64,000 bases of DNA from Prescottella soli (GTDB lineage Bacteria; Actinomycetota; Actinomycetes; Mycobacteriales; Mycobacteriaceae), in assembly GCF_040024445.1 (NCBI RefSeq), contig NZ_CP157276.1:5022001-5086000 (forward strand), written 5' to 3'. The position numbers were made by a program, and so were the translations under genes. The notes below the pieces were generated by a model. It was not told the origin of the DNA, did no database searches, and was given only the letters and a program-made list of their open reading frames with translations. This document shows positions 38,010-49,030 of this stretch, piece by piece; the stretch's first letter is position 1; each line of letters begins with the position of its first letter.

Positions 38010-40061
38010 GTGACCTCGAGCCAGCAGCCCCCCGCCACGCCGTTCCACGATCTCGACGACTACCTGGCACTGCCGCGGCTGTCCGGGCTCGAGCTGTCGC
38101 CGGACGGCACACGATTGGTCGTCACACAGGCGACGCTCGACGACACCGGCACCAAGTACGCGTCGGCGGTGTGGGAACTGGACCCCGCCGGGGAGCGGCC
38201 CGCTCGGCGGTTGACGTGGGGGACGAAGGGCGAGTCCGGGGCCGCGTTCACCGCCGTAGGCGATGTGCTGTTCACCGCGTCCCGCCCCGCGCCGGACGAG
38301 TCGGACGACGCCCCGAACTCGCTGTGGCGGCTGCCGGCGGGCGGCGGTGAGGCCTCCCGGGTGGCCGTGCGGGGTGGGGGGATCTCCGGCGTGCGGGCAG
38401 CGCGGTCGGCGCCGCACATGGTCGTGTCCACAGGCGTGCTCGGCGCGTCCGGCACCGCCGAGGACGACGAGCGGATCCGCGGCGACCGCAAGGACAAGAA
38501 GGTCAAGGCGATCCTGCACACCGGATACCCGGTGCGGTACTGGGACCACGACCTCGGCCCCGACGTCCCCCACCTGCTGTCCGGCGCCACCGACACCGAC
38601 AGCGGGACCGGGGAGATCGAGCTCGACGACCTGACGCCGGCGCCGGGCGGCGCGCTCCGGGACGCCGACTACGACCTCGCGGCCGACGGATCGTTCGTCG
38701 TCACCACGTGGATCGTGCCCGGTGTCCTCGGCACCCGCCGGACCGTCCTGGCGCGGATCGACACCGCGACGGGGGAGCGGACCGTGCTCGTCGACGACGA
38801 CGCGGCGGACATGATGCGTCCCGCGATCGCGCCCGACGGCACCAGCGTCGTGTACCTGCGCGAGGCGTACGGCGATCCCGAGCAGGCGCCGCGAATCACC
38901 TTGCACCGCTACACCTTCGACAAGGGCGCTGTCGAGGATCTCGCGCCCGGGTGGGATCGCTGGCCCACCGCCGTCGCGTGGCTGCCCGGCGGCGACGGAC
39001 TGCTGCTCACGGCCGACGACCACGGCCGCGGCCCGGTCTTCGTGCTGCGCGGGGACCAGCCTGCTGCCCTCACCACCGACGACGCGGCCTACACCGACCT
39101 GCGCGTCGCGCCCGACGGTGCGGCGGTCTACGCGCTCCGGGCGTCGTATGCGCAGCCGCCGCGGCCGGTGCGGATCGCGCTCACCGGGGACGACGCCGGC
39201 ACCGTCACGGACCTGCGCGCCCCGTCGGAGTCGCCGCAGCTGCCGGGCCGGCTCACCGAGGTCGTCGGGCAGGCGGCCGACGGCACCCCGTTGCGCGCGT
39301 GGCTGGCGCTGCCGGACTCCGCGTCCGCCGAGGCGCCGGCGCCGCTGCTGCTGTGGGTGCACGGTGGCCCCCTCGGTTCGTGGAACACGTGGTCGTGGCG
39401 GTGGAATCCGTGGCTGCTCGTCGCGAAGGGGTACGCGGTGCTGCTGCCCGATCCGGCGCTGTCGACCGGGTACGGCCAGGACTTCGTCCAGCGCGGGTGG
39501 GGCCAGTGGGGCAAGGCGCCCTACACGGATCTGATGGCGATCACCGACGCGGCCGTCGCGCTGGCGGAGGTCGACGCGAAGCGCACCGCCGCGATGGGCG
39601 GATCGTTCGGTGGCTACATGGCGAACTGGATCGCCGGGCACACCGACCGGTTCCAGGCGATCGTCACGCACGCGAGCCTGTGGGCGCTCGACCAGTTCGC
39701 CCCGACCACCGACGCCGCCTGGTACTGGGCGCGCGAGATGACACCCGAGATGGCGTTCGAGAACTCGCCGCACCTGTACGTCGCCGACATCGTCACCCCG
39801 ATGCTGGTCATCCACGGGGACAAGGACTACCGCGTGCCGATCGGCGAGGGCCTGCGCCTGTGGTACGAACTGCTGTCGGAGTCGGGGCTGCCCGCCGACG
39901 CCGACGGCAAGACCGACCACCGCTTCCTGTACTTCCCCGACGAGAACCACTGGGTGCTCAGCCCGCAGCACACCAAGGTCTGGTACCAGGTCGTCGAGTC
40001 GTTCCTGGCCGAGCACGTTCTCGACGAGGACGTCCCGCTGCCCGACGTCCTCGGCTCCTGA
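38010..40061 (+). CDS. S9-family prolyl oligopeptidase / acylaminoacyl-peptidase
   Basis: 683 residues from a GTG at 38010; an ATG at 37986 is possible but lacks a ribosome-binding site, while TACCAAT a few bases before the GTG could be a -10 box of a leaderless message. The N-terminal 400 residues form a beta-propeller with repeated DG-containing blades ([20 protein letters not shown]). The C-terminal hydrolase domain has Ser532 in GGSFGGYM, Asp606 in GDKDYRVP and His647 in ENHW. Such enzymes cleave short or N-acylated peptides in the cytoplasm. A dispersed hairpin repeat follows 4 bp past the stop. Confidence 0.9.
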   Translation: MTSSQQPPATPFHDLDDYLALPRLSGLELSPDGTRLVVTQATLDDTGTKYASAVWELDPAGERPARRLTWGTKGESGAAFTAVGDVLFTASRPAPDESDDAPNSLWRLPAGGGEASRVAVRGGGISGVRAARSAPHMVVSTGVLGASGTAEDDERIRGDRKDKKVKAILHTGYPVRYWDHDLGPDVPHLLSGATDTDSGTGEIELDDLTPAPGGALRDADYDLAADGSFVVTTWIVPGVLGTRRTVLARIDTATGERTVLVDDDAADMMRPAIAPDGTSVVYLREAYGDPEQAPRITLHRYTFDKGAVEDLAPGWDRWPTAVAWLPGGDGLLLTADDHGRGPVFVLRGDQPAALTTDDAAYTDLRVAPDGAAVYALRASYAQPPRPVRIALTGDDAGTVTDLRAPSESPQLPGRLTEVVGQAADGTPLRAWLALPDSASAEAPAPLLLWVHGGPLGSWNTWSWRWNPWLLVAKGYAVLLPDPALSTGYGQDFVQRGWGQWGKAPYTDLMAITDAAVALAEVDAKRTAAMGGSFGGYMANWIAGHTDRFQAIVTHASLWALDQFAPTTDAAWYWAREMTPEMAFENSPHLYVADIVTPMLVIHGDKDYRVPIGEGLRLWYELLSESGLPADADGKTDHRFLYFPDENHWVLSPQHTKVWYQVVESFLAEHVLDEDVPLPDVLGS

Positions 40062-40065
40062 CATT

Positions 40066-40127
40066 GCGTTTTGCGCACTTATCGCTCCGGGACGGGGTCG
40101 TCCGAGACCGATAAGTGCGCAAAACGC
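40066..40127. repeat. dispersed intergenic hairpin repeat, copy B
   Basis: GCGTTTTGCGCACTTATCG (40066-40084) and CGATAAGTGCGCAAAACGC (40109-40127) form a perfect 19-bp stem with a 24-base loop. It begins 4 bp past the peptidase stop. Copy A at 15133-15195 shares the GCGCACTT core and the same position immediately after a stop codon. Confidence 0.85.
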
Positions 40128-40191
40128 GGGGCGGGGAGAGGTCTTCCGAGCCGGGTCCGGACGATTCGCCGCCACTGATTACGATTGGGGG

Positions 40192-42852
40192 GTGACCAGT
40201 GCGCCAGAGACTCCCCAGACCCCCGCAGACGCCCTCCCCAAGAGCTGGGACCCCAGCGCGGTAGAGGCCGACTTGTACCAGGGCTGGGTAGACGCCGGTT
40301 ACTTCACCGCCGATCCGTCGAGCGACAAGCCCGGCTACTCGATCGTCCTGCCGCCGCCGAACGTCACCGGCTCGCTGCACATGGGCCACGCGCTCGACCA
40401 CACCCTCATGGACGCGCTGTGCCGCCGCAAGCGGATGCAAGGCTACGAGGTGCTGTGGCTGCCCGGCATGGACCACGCCGGCATCGCGACGCAGACCATC
40501 GTCGAGAAGCAGCTCGCGGCCGACGGCAAGAAGAAGGAAGACTTCGGACGCGAGGCCTTCATCGAGAAGGTCTGGGACTGGAAGCGTGAGTCCGGCGGCA
40601 CCATCCAGGGCCAGATGCGTCGCATCGGCGACGGCGTCGACTGGAGCCGCGACCGCTTCACGATGGACGAGGGCCTCTCGCGTGCCGTCCAGACCATCTT
40701 CAAGCGCCTGTACGACGAGGGTCTGATCTACCGCGCCGAGCGTCTGGTCAACTGGTCGCCGGTGCTGCAGACCGCGATCTCCGACATCGAGGTCAAGTTC
40801 GAGGAGGTCGAGGGCGAACTCGTCTCGCTGCGCTACGGCTCCCTCGACGACGACGAGCCGCACGTGATCGTCGCGACCACCCGCGTCGAGACGATGCTCG
40901 GTGACACCGCCGTCGCCGTCCACCCGGACGACGAGCGCTACAAGCACCTCGTCGGCACCACGCTCGAGCACCCGTTCACCGGGCGCCGGATCCCGATCAT
41001 CGCCGACGAGTACGTCGACCCCGAGTTCGGCACCGGCGCCGTGAAGATCACGCCGGCGCACGACCCCAATGACTTCGAGATGGGCCTGCGGCACGACCTG
41101 CCGATGCCCACGATCATGGACAAGACCGGCAAGATCGCCGACACCGGAACGCAGTTCGACGGCATGGACCGCTTCGAGGCCCGCGTGAAGGTGCGCGAGG
41201 TGCTCGCCGAGCAGGGCCGCGTCGTCGCCGAGAAGCGTCCGTACCTGCACAGCGTCGGTCACTCCGAGCGCTCGGGCGAGACCATCGAGCCGCGGCTGTC
41301 GATGCAGTGGTGGGTCAAGGTCGATGCACTCGCCAAAGCCGCCGGTGACGCGGTCCGCAACGGCGACACCGTCATTCACCCGGCCAGCCAGGAGCCGCGC
41401 TGGTTCGCGTGGGTCGACAACATGCACGACTGGTGCATCTCGCGCCAGCTGTGGTGGGGTCACCGCATCCCGATCTGGTACGGCCCGAACGGCGAGGTGC
41501 AGTGCTTCGGTCCGGACGAGACGGCGCCCGAGGGATGGGAGCAGGACCCCGACGTCCTCGACACGTGGTTCTCGTCGGGTCTGTGGCCGTTCTCGACGAT
41601 GGGCTGGCCCGACAAGACCCCCGAGATCGAGAAGTTCTATCCCACGAGCGTTCTCGTCACCGGCTACGACATCCTGTTCTTCTGGGTGGCCCGGATGATG
41701 ATGTTCGGCACCTACGTCGCCGGCGACGACGCCGTGGGCGGCGGCAAGGTCCCGTTCAAGGACCTGTTCCTGCACGGACTCGTCCGTGACCAGTACGGCA
41801 AGAAGATGTCGAAGTCCCGCGGCAACGGCATCGACCCGCTCGACTGGGTCGACCGCTTCGGCGCCGACGCCCTGCGCTTCACGCTCGCCCGCGGCGCCAA
41901 CCCGGGCAGCGACCTCGCGGTCGGCGAGGACCACGCGCAGTCGTCCCGGAACTTCGCGAACAAGCTGTTCAACGCCACCAAGTTCGCGCTGATGAACGGT
42001 GCCGTGGTCGCGGAACTGCCGGCCCGCGACCAGCTCACCGACGCCGACCGCTGGATCCTCGACCGGCTCGAGCAGGTCCGCACCGAGGTGGACGAGGCGT
42101 TCGAGAAGTTCGAGTTCTCGAAGGCGTGCGAGGCGCTGTACCACTTCGCGTGGGACGAGGTGTGCGACTGGTACCTCGAGCTCGCCAAGGTTCAGCTCGC
42201 CGACGGTTCCGTCCACGCCGACGGCACCAAGGCCGTCCTCGGCAACGTGCTCGACACGCTGCTTCGGATGCTGCACCCGGTCATCCCGTTCGTCACCGAG
42301 ACACTGTGGAAGGTGCTCACCGGCGGTGAGTCCGTCGTGGTCTCCGAGTGGCCGCGCGGCACCGACGTCGCGACGGATTCCGTTGCGGCCCAGCGTGTCG
42401 AGGACATGCAGCGCCTGGTGACCGAGGTCCGCCGCTTCCGCAGCGACCAGGGCCTCAAGCCGTCGCAGAAGGTGGCCGCGCGCCTGTCCGGTGCCACCGA
42501 CGCCGACATCGAGAGCCAGCTGGCGTCGGTGGCGTCGCTCGCGAAGCTCACCGAGCCGTCCGAGACGTTCGCTGCCACCGCCTCGGTCGAGGTGCGCCTG
42601 AGCAAGGCCACTGTCACGGTCGAGCTGGACACGTCGGGCACGGTCGATCTGGGTGCCGAGAAGAAGCGCCTCGAGAAGGACCTCGCGGTCGCCGAGAAGG
42701 AGCTGGCGGGCACCACCGCCAAGCTGTCCAACGAGGCGTTCCTCGCGAAGGCCCCCGACGCGGTCGTCGACAAGATCCGCACCCGCCAGCAGGTGGCGCA
42801 GGAGGAGATCGCCCGCATGACCGCACGTCTGAAGGAGCTGGGCGGAGCGTGA
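40192..42852 (+). CDS. valS: valyl-tRNA synthetase
   Basis: 886 residues from a GTG. Class I signatures are HMGH (63-66, as HIGH) and KMSKS (538-542). The insert between them is the CP1 editing domain that clears Thr-tRNA(Val). The anticodon-binding domain and a C-terminal coiled coil (about 815-886, [22 protein letters not shown] onward) that grips the tRNA elbow complete the standard ValS layout. A TACGAT box 6 bases before the GTG suggests a very short leader. Its stop overlaps the folC start by 4 bp. Confidence 0.97.
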   Translation: MTSAPETPQTPADALPKSWDPSAVEADLYQGWVDAGYFTADPSSDKPGYSIVLPPPNVTGSLHMGHALDHTLMDALCRRKRMQGYEVLWLPGMDHAGIATQTIVEKQLAADGKKKEDFGREAFIEKVWDWKRESGGTIQGQMRRIGDGVDWSRDRFTMDEGLSRAVQTIFKRLYDEGLIYRAERLVNWSPVLQTAISDIEVKFEEVEGELVSLRYGSLDDDEPHVIVATTRVETMLGDTAVAVHPDDERYKHLVGTTLEHPFTGRRIPIIADEYVDPEFGTGAVKITPAHDPNDFEMGLRHDLPMPTIMDKTGKIADTGTQFDGMDRFEARVKVREVLAEQGRVVAEKRPYLHSVGHSERSGETIEPRLSMQWWVKVDALAKAAGDAVRNGDTVIHPASQEPRWFAWVDNMHDWCISRQLWWGHRIPIWYGPNGEVQCFGPDETAPEGWEQDPDVLDTWFSSGLWPFSTMGWPDKTPEIEKFYPTSVLVTGYDILFFWVARMMMFGTYVAGDDAVGGGKVPFKDLFLHGLVRDQYGKKMSKSRGNGIDPLDWVDRFGADALRFTLARGANPGSDLAVGEDHAQSSRNFANKLFNATKFALMNGAVVAELPARDQLTDADRWILDRLEQVRTEVDEAFEKFEFSKACEALYHFAWDEVCDWYLELAKVQLADGSVHADGTKAVLGNVLDTLLRMLHPVIPFVTETLWKVLTGGESVVVSEWPRGTDVATDSVAAQRVEDMQRLVTEVRRFRSDQGLKPSQKVAARLSGATDADIESQLASVASLAKLTEPSETFAATASVEVRLSKATVTVELDTSGTVDLGAEKKRLEKDLAVAEKELAGTTAKLSNEAFLAKAPDAVVDKIRTRQQVAQEEIARMTARLKELGGA

Positions 42853-44279
42853 CCACCGAACGCCCGGGCGAACCCACCCCGGTCGATCTCGCCGAACTCG
42901 CACTCGTCGAGGCGGAGCTGGATCAGCGCTGGCCCGAGACCAAGATCGAGCCGTCGCTGACCCGCATCTCCGCGCTGATGGATCTGCTCGGTTCGCCGCA
43001 GCACAGCTATCCGGCCATCCACGTCGCCGGCACCAACGGCAAGACGTCGGTGACGCGGATGATCGACGCCCTGCTCACCCAGCTGCATCGCCGGACCGGA
43101 CGGACGACCAGCCCGCACCTGCAGCTGGCGACGGAGCGGATCAGTATCGACGGCAAACCGATCCCGGTGCGGACGTACATCGACACGTACCGCGAGATCG
43201 AGCCGTACGTCCGGATGATCGACCAGCAGTCCGAGGCCGCGGGCGGTCCCGCGATGAGCAAGTTCGAGGTGACCACCGCGATGGCGTACGCCGCGTTCGC
43301 GGAGGCGCCGGTGGACATCGCCGTCGTCGAGACCGGGCTCGGTGGCAAGTGGGACGCCACCAACGTCATCGACGCGCAGGTCGCGGTGATCACCCCGATC
43401 GGGCTCGACCACATCGACTACCTGGGCCCCGACCTCGCGTCGATCGCGGGGGAGAAGGCCGGGATCATCAAGAAGGGCCGCGACAGCGGGATCGAGGGCG
43501 TCGCCCCGGTGGATACCGTCGCGATCCTGGCCGAGCAGGAGCCCGAGGTGATGGACGTGCTGCTGCGGCGCGCCGTCGAGGTCGATGCGGCCGTCGCCCG
43601 CGAGGGATCCGAGTTCAAGGTGCTGCGGCGCCAGATCGCGATCGGCGGCCAGCAGCTCGAGTTGCAGGGACTCGGCGGCGTGTACGAGGACATCTTCCTG
43701 CCGCTGCACGGCGAGCATCAGGCGCGCAACGCGTCGCTCGCCCTCGCCGCTGTGGAGGCGTTCTTCGGGGCCGGGCCGGATCGTCAGCTCGAGGCCGACG
43801 CGATCCGCGCCGGCTTCGCGTCGGTGGTCAATCCGGGACGACTCGAACGGGTGCGCAGCGCGCCCACGGTGTTCCTCGACGCCGCGCACAACCCGCACGG
43901 GGCGAAGGCGCTCGCCGCCGCGCTGTCGGCGGAGTTCGACTTCCGCAAGCTCGTCGGAGTCGTCAGCGTCATGGGCGACAAGGACGTCGAGGGCATCCTC
44001 GACGCCCTCGAGCCGGTCTTCGACGAGTTGGTCGTCACCCACAACGGGTCGCCGCGGGCGATGGACGTCGAGGACCTGGCGAATCGTGCGGTGGCCCGCT
44101 TCGGCGACGAGCGGGTCGTGGTCGCCCCAACCCTGGCAGACGCACTCGAGACAGCGATCGGGTTGGCGGAGGAAGTCGCCGAACCCGGCGAGGCAGTATC
44201 GGGAGCGGGCGTCGTGGTCACCGGTTCGGTTGTGACCGCCGGCGTCGCCCGATCCCTGTTCGGAAAGGACCCCGCGTGA
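42849..44279 (+). CDS. folC: folylpolyglutamate synthase / dihydrofolate synthase
   Basis: 476 residues from the GTG that overlaps the valS stop (GTGA). The Mur-ligase P-loop GTNGKTS is at 61-67, followed by [14 protein letters not shown] and the C-terminal ligase domain with [15 protein letters not shown]. The enzyme adds glutamate to dihydropteroate and to folates, which retains them in the cell. The valS-folC-DUF4233-ndk order is identical to M. tuberculosis Rv2448c-Rv2445c. Confidence 0.95.
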   Translation: MTTERPGEPTPVDLAELALVEAELDQRWPETKIEPSLTRISALMDLLGSPQHSYPAIHVAGTNGKTSVTRMIDALLTQLHRRTGRTTSPHLQLATERISIDGKPIPVRTYIDTYREIEPYVRMIDQQSEAAGGPAMSKFEVTTAMAYAAFAEAPVDIAVVETGLGGKWDATNVIDAQVAVITPIGLDHIDYLGPDLASIAGEKAGIIKKGRDSGIEGVAPVDTVAILAEQEPEVMDVLLRRAVEVDAAVAREGSEFKVLRRQIAIGGQQLELQGLGGVYEDIFLPLHGEHQARNASLALAAVEAFFGAGPDRQLEADAIRAGFASVVNPGRLERVRSAPTVFLDAAHNPHGAKALAAALSAEFDFRKLVGVVSVMGDKDVEGILDALEPVFDELVVTHNGSPRAMDVEDLANRAVARFGDERVVVAPTLADALETAIGLAEEVAEPGEAVSGAGVVVTGSVVTAGVARSLFGKDPA

Positions 44280-44695
44280 GCGAGACCCCGGAGACCCCTG
44301 AGAACAACCAGCCCGGGTTCCGCCCGCCGGCGAACGATCCGTGGAAGGGCTTCCGCGGTGTGATGGCGGGAACCCTCGTCCTCGAAGCGATCGTGGTGCT
44401 GCTGGCGCTGCCGGTGGTGGCCGTCGTCAATGCGTCCGGCCTGACGTGGTTCTCCGGCACCTACATCTGCGTGCTGGCGGTGCTCATGATCGTCGGCTCC
44501 GGCATGCAGGGGCGGCCGTGGGCGATGAAGTTCAACCTGACACTGCAGGTCTTCACCATCCTCGGGTTCTTCGTGGACACGGCGCTCGGCGTCATCGGTC
44601 TGCTCTTCGGTGCGGTGTGGCTGTACATCGTGTACCTCCGCAAGGACATCGCCCGCCGGATCGAGCAGGGTCTGCTTCCTGGGCAACGAGACTGA
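44276..44695 (+). CDS. DUF4233 small membrane protein
   Basis: 139 residues from a GTG overlapping the folC stop (GTGA). Four hydrophobic segments of roughly 18-20 residues are visible (around 30-50, 60-76, 86-102 and 104-122), the last containing [21 protein letters not shown]. This matches the conserved folC-ndk intergenic gene (Rv2446c-like, DUF4233). The function is not known. The strict coupling to folC may reflect only operon structure. Confidence 0.85.
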   Translation: MSETPETPENNQPGFRPPANDPWKGFRGVMAGTLVLEAIVVLLALPVVAVVNASGLTWFSGTYICVLAVLMIVGSGMQGRPWAMKFNLTLQVFTILGFFVDTALGVIGLLFGAVWLYIVYLRKDIARRIEQGLLPGQRD

Positions 44696-44712
44696 CCGTC
44701 TACGCTGTTTCC

Positions 44713-45132
44713 GTGAACGAGCGCACCCTGGTATTGATCAAGCCCGACGGCGTGGCTCGCGGCTACGTCGGCGAGATCCTCTCCCGCATCGAACGTAAGG
44801 GTCTGACCATCGCGGCGATGGAGCTGCAGACCGCGTCGAACGACGTCGCCGCGACGCACTACGCGGAGCACGAAGGCAAGCCGTTCTACCCGGGACTGCT
44901 CGAGTTCATCACGTCCGGTCCGCTCGTGGCCGCGGTCCTGGAAGGCCCGCGCGCGATCGCGGCGTTCCGGCAGATCGCCGGTGGCACCGATCCGGTCGAG
45001 AAGGCCGTCCCCGGCACCATTCGTGCGGACCTGGCCCTCGACGGCGGCCAGAATCTCGTGCACGGTTCCGACTCCGTCGACTCCGCCGAGCGTGAGATCG
45101 CGCTCTGGTTTCCCCAGCTCGCCGGGGCCTGA
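44713..45132 (+). CDS. ndk: nucleoside-diphosphate kinase
   Basis: 139 residues from a GTG. The active-site His117 lies in NLVHGSDS, and the nucleotide-binding segment is [18 protein letters not shown]. Ndk transfers the gamma phosphate from ATP to other nucleoside diphosphates through phospho-histidine. It ends the valS-folC-DUF4233-ndk transcript, with a T-tailed terminator 13 bp past the stop. Confidence 0.97.
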   Translation: MNERTLVLIKPDGVARGYVGEILSRIERKGLTIAAMELQTASNDVAATHYAEHEGKPFYPGLLEFITSGPLVAAVLEGPRAIAAFRQIAGGTDPVEKAVPGTIRADLALDGGQNLVHGSDSVDSAEREIALWFPQLAGA

Positions 45133-45145
45133 GCCCCTCGACTCC

Positions 45146-45185
45146 GACGCTCCTCGGGCCCTGTGCCCGGGGAGCGTCTTTTTGT
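45146..45185 (+). terminator. rho-independent terminator after ndk
   Basis: GACGCTCCTCGGGC pairs with GCCCGGGGAGCGTC (14 bp, one wobble) with a 5-base loop, followed by TTTTTG. One of the few classical T-tailed terminators in this window. Confidence 0.9.
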
Positions 45186-45187
45186 TT

Positions 45188-45586
45188 CGCCACCTACCGG
45201 TGCGCCGATGGGCGGAGACCGGGCGCAGGTGTGGGATACTTGACTCGGTCGGACCGCAATTTTGCTCCACGCGGATCCGATCGGATGACACCACGGTGCG
45301 AAGCCCGTCATCGCTGCCTCACCGGCGCAGGTAATCCCTGCTACGTGCGGCACGCTGGATGATCAGGCGCTCACGTCGTGAACGGTCAGGCGTACCACGC
45401 CGTGGGCCGCCGCCATCCTGCCAGGCACCGCGCGATTTCGCAGTGATAACGGACACTGCGGAGCACGTGGAGCGAGACCAGACAATCTCGTACCCCGGTG
45501 CGAGTACACAACCATCGCCCCCGCGCGGCCGCGGTCACATCCGATCTCCAGACGGATGGACGCGCCCGGGGGCTCGAGGAGAATAC
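45188..45586 (+). promoter_or_regulatory. long leader/promoter region of rne
   Basis: About 400 bp separate the ndk terminator from the rne GTG. GGGATACTT at 45232-45240 could be an extended -10 box, which would give a leader above 300 nt. The region has several small dyads (for example CGAGACCAGACAATCTCG near 45473-45490) but no open frame with a believable start. Long RNase E leaders serve autoregulation in other bacteria. Confidence 0.4.
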
Positions 45587-48500
45587 GTGGCCGATCAAGC
45601 GCCGCCCGAAAGTGTGCAGGAACCGATCGCGGAAGCGACGGTCGAACCAAGTACCACCCCGGTACTTCCCGAGAAGATTCGCGTCCACGCGTTGGCGAAG
45701 CTGCTCGGCGTCACCAGCAAGCAGGTCCTCGCCGAGGCCGCCGCGCTGGGTACCGAGCTGCGCAGCGCGCAGTCCAGCCTGCAGCGTGACATCGCCGAAC
45801 GCATCCACGCGACGATGTCCGGTGCCGTCGAGCCGAGCCCCGAACCGGAGACCCCGGTGGCGGAGGCTCCGGTGACCGAACCAGTCGCCGACCAGGCCCC
45901 CGCCGAGCAGGCAGCCGAGAAGCCGGAGAAGCCGGCGCCCCGCAAGCGTGCCCGCAAGAAGGCCGCGCCCAAGGTGAAGGCCGACGCAAAGGCCGAGGAA
46001 AAGGTTGAGGCCGTCGCCGAACCCGAGCCGACGCCGGCCCCCGAGGAACCCGGCGCGACCGGTGCCGGGTTGTTCACCCACACCGAACTGGGTGCAGAGC
46101 ACGAGCCCGAGCAGTCCGCACCCGCCGCCACCGTGCAGGCCCCGCTGTTCCTCCAGCCCGAGGCCGTGGTCGAGGAGACCGCTCCGCGTCGTCGTCGCAG
46201 TCGGCGCGCGGCCGCCGCGCCCGAGGTGAGCGACGAGCACGCCGAGTCGACCGACGAGGCGACCACCGCTCCTTCCGGCACGGACGAGGCGGCGGCTGCG
46301 ACCGAGTCGGCCGAGACCACCGAGACCGCCGAGTCCACCGAGACCGAAGGCGGCGATCAGCAGCGTCGGCGCCGTCGCGGCCGTCGCGGCCGTGGTCGTG
46401 GCCGCGGCGAGCAGGCCGCCGAGAGCGCCGAGTCGGAGGAGACCGAGGAGAAGGTCGCCGGCGAGGGTGAAGCCGCAACCGAGTCGCAGCCGTCCGCGGA
46501 CGAGACTGCCGAATCCGGTGAGGCAGCCGAGACGAGCGAGGGCGCCGAGGCAGGCGAGGACGAGGAAGCCGGCGACGGCACCAGCCGTCGTCGCCGTCGT
46601 CGCCGTCGCCGCAAGGGCGGCGCCGAGGGCGACGTCACGGCGGAGGACGATCCGCCGAACACCGTCGTGCACGAGCGCGAGCCGCGGAACAAGGCCCGCG
46701 CCAAGGACGAGGTGCAGGGCATCAGCGGCTCCACCCGCCTCGAGGCGAAGCGTCAGCGTCGCCGCGACGGTCGCGACGCCGGCCGTCGTCGCCCGCCCAT
46801 CCTGAGCGAGTCGGAATTCCTGGCCCGCCGTGAGGCGGTCGACCGGGTGATGGTCGTGCGCGAGAAGGTCGGCGGGTCGAACCCGGCGGCGTCGACCCAG
46901 GTGGCGGTCCTCGAGGACGGCGTCCTGGTCGAACACTTCGTGACGGGTTCGTCGTCGGCGTCGATGGTCGGCAACGTCTACCTCGGCCGCGTGCAGAACG
47001 TGCTTCCCAGCATGGAGGCGGCGTTCATCGACATCGGACGCGGCCGCAACGGCGTGCTGTACGCCGGTGAGGTCAACTGGGAGGCGGCCGGTCTCGGCGG
47101 CCGGGAACGCAAGATCGAGCAGGCGCTCCGCCCGGGCGACCAGGTGCTGGTCCAGGTCAGCAAGGATCCGGTGGGCCACAAGGGTGCCCGCCTGACCACG
47201 CAGATCAGCCTCGCCGGGCGCTTCCTGGTGTACGTGCCCGGCGGCACGTCCACCGGCATCAGCCGCAAGCTGCCCGACACCGAGCGCAAGCGCCTCAAGG
47301 AGATCCTCCGCGAGATCGTGCCGGCCGACGCCGGTGTGATCATCCGCACGGCGTCCGAGGGCGTCAGCGAGGAGGAACTCTCGCGGGACGTCACCCGACT
47401 GCAGTCTCAGTGGGCGACTATCGAGGAGCAGGCGGCGAAGGCGAAGGACGGCAAGTCCGGTTCGCCTCAGGCGCTGTACGAGGAGCCCGACCTGCTGGTC
47501 AAGGTCGTCCGGGACCTGTTCAACGAGGACTTCTCGAAGCTCGTCATCGAGGGCGAGAAGGCGTGGAGCACGGTCGAGTCGTACATCAAGACCGTGGCCC
47601 CGGACCTGCTGCCGCGCGTCGAGCGGCACGATTCCGAGCCGGGCGCTTTGGACGTATTCGAGACGCACCGCATCGACGAGCAGTTGGCGAAGGCGCTCGA
47701 TCGCAAGGTGTGGCTGCCGTCAGGCGGCACGCTGGTGATCGATCGCACCGAGGCGATGACCGTCATCGACGTCAACACCGGCAAGTTCACGGGCTCGGGT
47801 GGCAATCTCGAGGAGACCGTCACTCGGAACAACCTCGAGGCGGCCGAGGAGATCGTGCGGCAGATGCGCCTGCGCGACATCGGCGGCATGATCGTGGTCG
47901 ACTTCATCGACATGGTCCTCGAGTCCAACCGTGACCTGGTGCTGCGGCGTCTCACTGAGTCGCTCGGTCGGGACCGCACCCGCCATCAGGTGTCCGAGGT
48001 CACGTCGCTGGGCCTGGTCCAGATGACGCGCAAGAAGCTCGGCACCGGTCTGGTCGAGGCGTTCTCCACCACGTGTGAGCATTGCCACGGCCGGGGCATC
48101 ATCGTCCACAACGAGCCCGTCGAGGTGAAGTCCGGCGACGAGGGCCGCGGTCAGCCGAAGGAGTCGGGCGGACGCAAGAAGCGCGGCCGCGACCGTGCGG
48201 CGGCGGCAGCGCAGGAACCGGCGGCCAACGGGCAGCACGCCCACCCGTCGCAGGAGGAGGCGGCCGCCGACGCGACCGTCAAGCGGGCGCACCCGGTGGC
48301 GCTCGCGATGGCCTCGCACCACGACGAAGACCACCCGGACGAGTCCGAGGCGGACACCGGACAGGTCGAGAAGCACGAAGTCGAGGCACCGCCGGCGGAG
48401 CCCGAAAAGGCCGAGGCGGCAACGGTCGAGCCTGCGAACGCCGAGCCCGAGAAGGCCGAACCGGAGCCCGAGGCTCCTGCGGCGCCGCGGGCCAGGCGGC

Positions 48501-48766
48501 GGAGCCGGCGAGTGTCGAGGGCGGCGGCAGCACCGGCAGGTGAGGCAACCGAGGCGGGCACGGTCTTCGTGGTCCCGACGTCGGAGCCGACACCGGAGCC
48601 CTCACCGGAGCCCTCACCGGAGCCCGTTGCCGAACCTGAGGCTGTTTCCGCGGCCCCCGCTGCGTCGGACGCAGCCGGGGACGGCGAGGCGCAGGTTTCG
48701 CGTCGGCCGCGTCGCCGCCGTGCCGCAGCACGTCCCGCCGGCCCGCCGGTGGACGCCGAGGCCTGA
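45587..48766 (+). CDS. rne: ribonuclease E/G
   Basis: 1059 residues from the GTG at 45587, which follows AGGAGA. Residues about 24-60 (EKIRVHALAKLLGVTSKQVL) form an IF2_N-like domain. Then come long Glu/Ala-rich disordered blocks with arginine clusters (around 264-275 and 325-345). The catalytic core holds an S1 domain (about 460-530), the magnesium-binding Asp772 in VVDFIDM and the zinc-link cysteines Cys830 and Cys833 (CEHC). The last 200 residues are again disordered. The arginine-rich tracts probably bind RNA and partners of the degradosome. Located as in Rv2444c, before rplU. Confidence 0.95.
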   Translation: MADQAPPESVQEPIAEATVEPSTTPVLPEKIRVHALAKLLGVTSKQVLAEAAALGTELRSAQSSLQRDIAERIHATMSGAVEPSPEPETPVAEAPVTEPVADQAPAEQAAEKPEKPAPRKRARKKAAPKVKADAKAEEKVEAVAEPEPTPAPEEPGATGAGLFTHTELGAEHEPEQSAPAATVQAPLFLQPEAVVEETAPRRRRSRRAAAAPEVSDEHAESTDEATTAPSGTDEAAAATESAETTETAESTETEGGDQQRRRRRGRRGRGRGRGEQAAESAESEETEEKVAGEGEAATESQPSADETAESGEAAETSEGAEAGEDEEAGDGTSRRRRRRRRRKGGAEGDVTAEDDPPNTVVHEREPRNKARAKDEVQGISGSTRLEAKRQRRRDGRDAGRRRPPILSESEFLARREAVDRVMVVREKVGGSNPAASTQVAVLEDGVLVEHFVTGSSSASMVGNVYLGRVQNVLPSMEAAFIDIGRGRNGVLYAGEVNWEAAGLGGRERKIEQALRPGDQVLVQVSKDPVGHKGARLTTQISLAGRFLVYVPGGTSTGISRKLPDTERKRLKEILREIVPADAGVIIRTASEGVSEEELSRDVTRLQSQWATIEEQAAKAKDGKSGSPQALYEEPDLLVKVVRDLFNEDFSKLVIEGEKAWSTVESYIKTVAPDLLPRVERHDSEPGALDVFETHRIDEQLAKALDRKVWLPSGGTLVIDRTEAMTVIDVNTGKFTGSGGNLEETVTRNNLEAAEEIVRQMRLRDIGGMIVVDFIDMVLESNRDLVLRRLTESLGRDRTRHQVSEVTSLGLVQMTRKKLGTGLVEAFSTTCEHCHGRGIIVHNEPVEVKSGDEGRGQPKESGGRKKRGRDRAAAAAQEPAANGQHAHPSQEEAAADATVKRAHPVALAMASHHDEDHPDESEADTGQVEKHEVEAPPAEPEKAEAATVEPANAEPEKAEPEPEAPAAPRARRRSRRVSRAAAAPAGEATEAGTVFVVPTSEPTPEPSPEPSPEPVAEPEAVSAAPAASDAAGDGEAQVSRRPRRRRAAARPAGPPVDAEA

Positions 48767-48781
48767 CGGATTCGTGGTGAC

Positions 48782-48812
48782 TCGCCGCCCCGCGCGCGTT
48801 GCGGGGCGGCGA
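48782..48812 (+). terminator. hairpin after rne
   Basis: TCGCCGCCCCGC-gcgcgtt-GCGGGGCGGCGA is a perfect 12-bp stem 15 bp past the rne stop; it has no T-run. Confidence 0.65.
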
Positions 48813-48910
48813 AGCACCACACCGGGATCGGGTGGATGCGCCAGTTTGACCCTGGCGGCCCGCTTCCCGTAATCTTGACCGGTCGCTACCCGGCGATACC
48901 GCTCTGCTGC

Positions 48911-49026
48911 GCCCTATTCGGGCCTTACGGGCGCGTAAGGGGTAGCCGCCACACCAGACCAGTCGCGCAGCACTGAAAGCCTCACGGCAGCGGCGCGAGC
49001 ACGTTCGAAGTAGCAAGGGGTAGCCG
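48911..49026 (+). promoter_or_regulatory. structured leader of rplU-rpmA
   Basis: The leader carries CCTTACG-ggcg-CGTAAGG (48923-48940) and an overlapping small GCCC/GGGC dyad. AAGGGGTAGCCG appears twice exactly (48937-48948 and 49015-49026); the second copy contains the probable ribosome-binding site of rplU. This could allow a leader-based feedback by L21. Confidence 0.45.
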
Positions 49027-49030
49027 TCCG

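Noticed and set aside
27300-40100. A prophage, integrative element or insertion sequence in the accessory block
   Set aside because: No transposase, integrase, att-type repeat or tRNA boundary was seen between clpX and valS; codon use resembles the surrounding genes.
40128-40191. T-box riboswitch upstream of valS
   Set aside because: The gap is too short, has no T-box core sequence, and is filled by the hairpin repeat and a promoter-like TACGAT close to the start.
39958-42903. A 981-codon minus-strand frame over valS
   Set aside because: valS is complete with HIGH and KMSKS motifs on the plus strand; the antisense frame shows no recognisable domain.
45950-46640. A horizontally acquired or frameshifted segment in rne, because of the biased Glu/Ala and Arg runs
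   Set aside because: Long disordered acidic and arginine-rich blocks are normal in actinobacterial RNase E, and the frame is continuous into the catalytic core.
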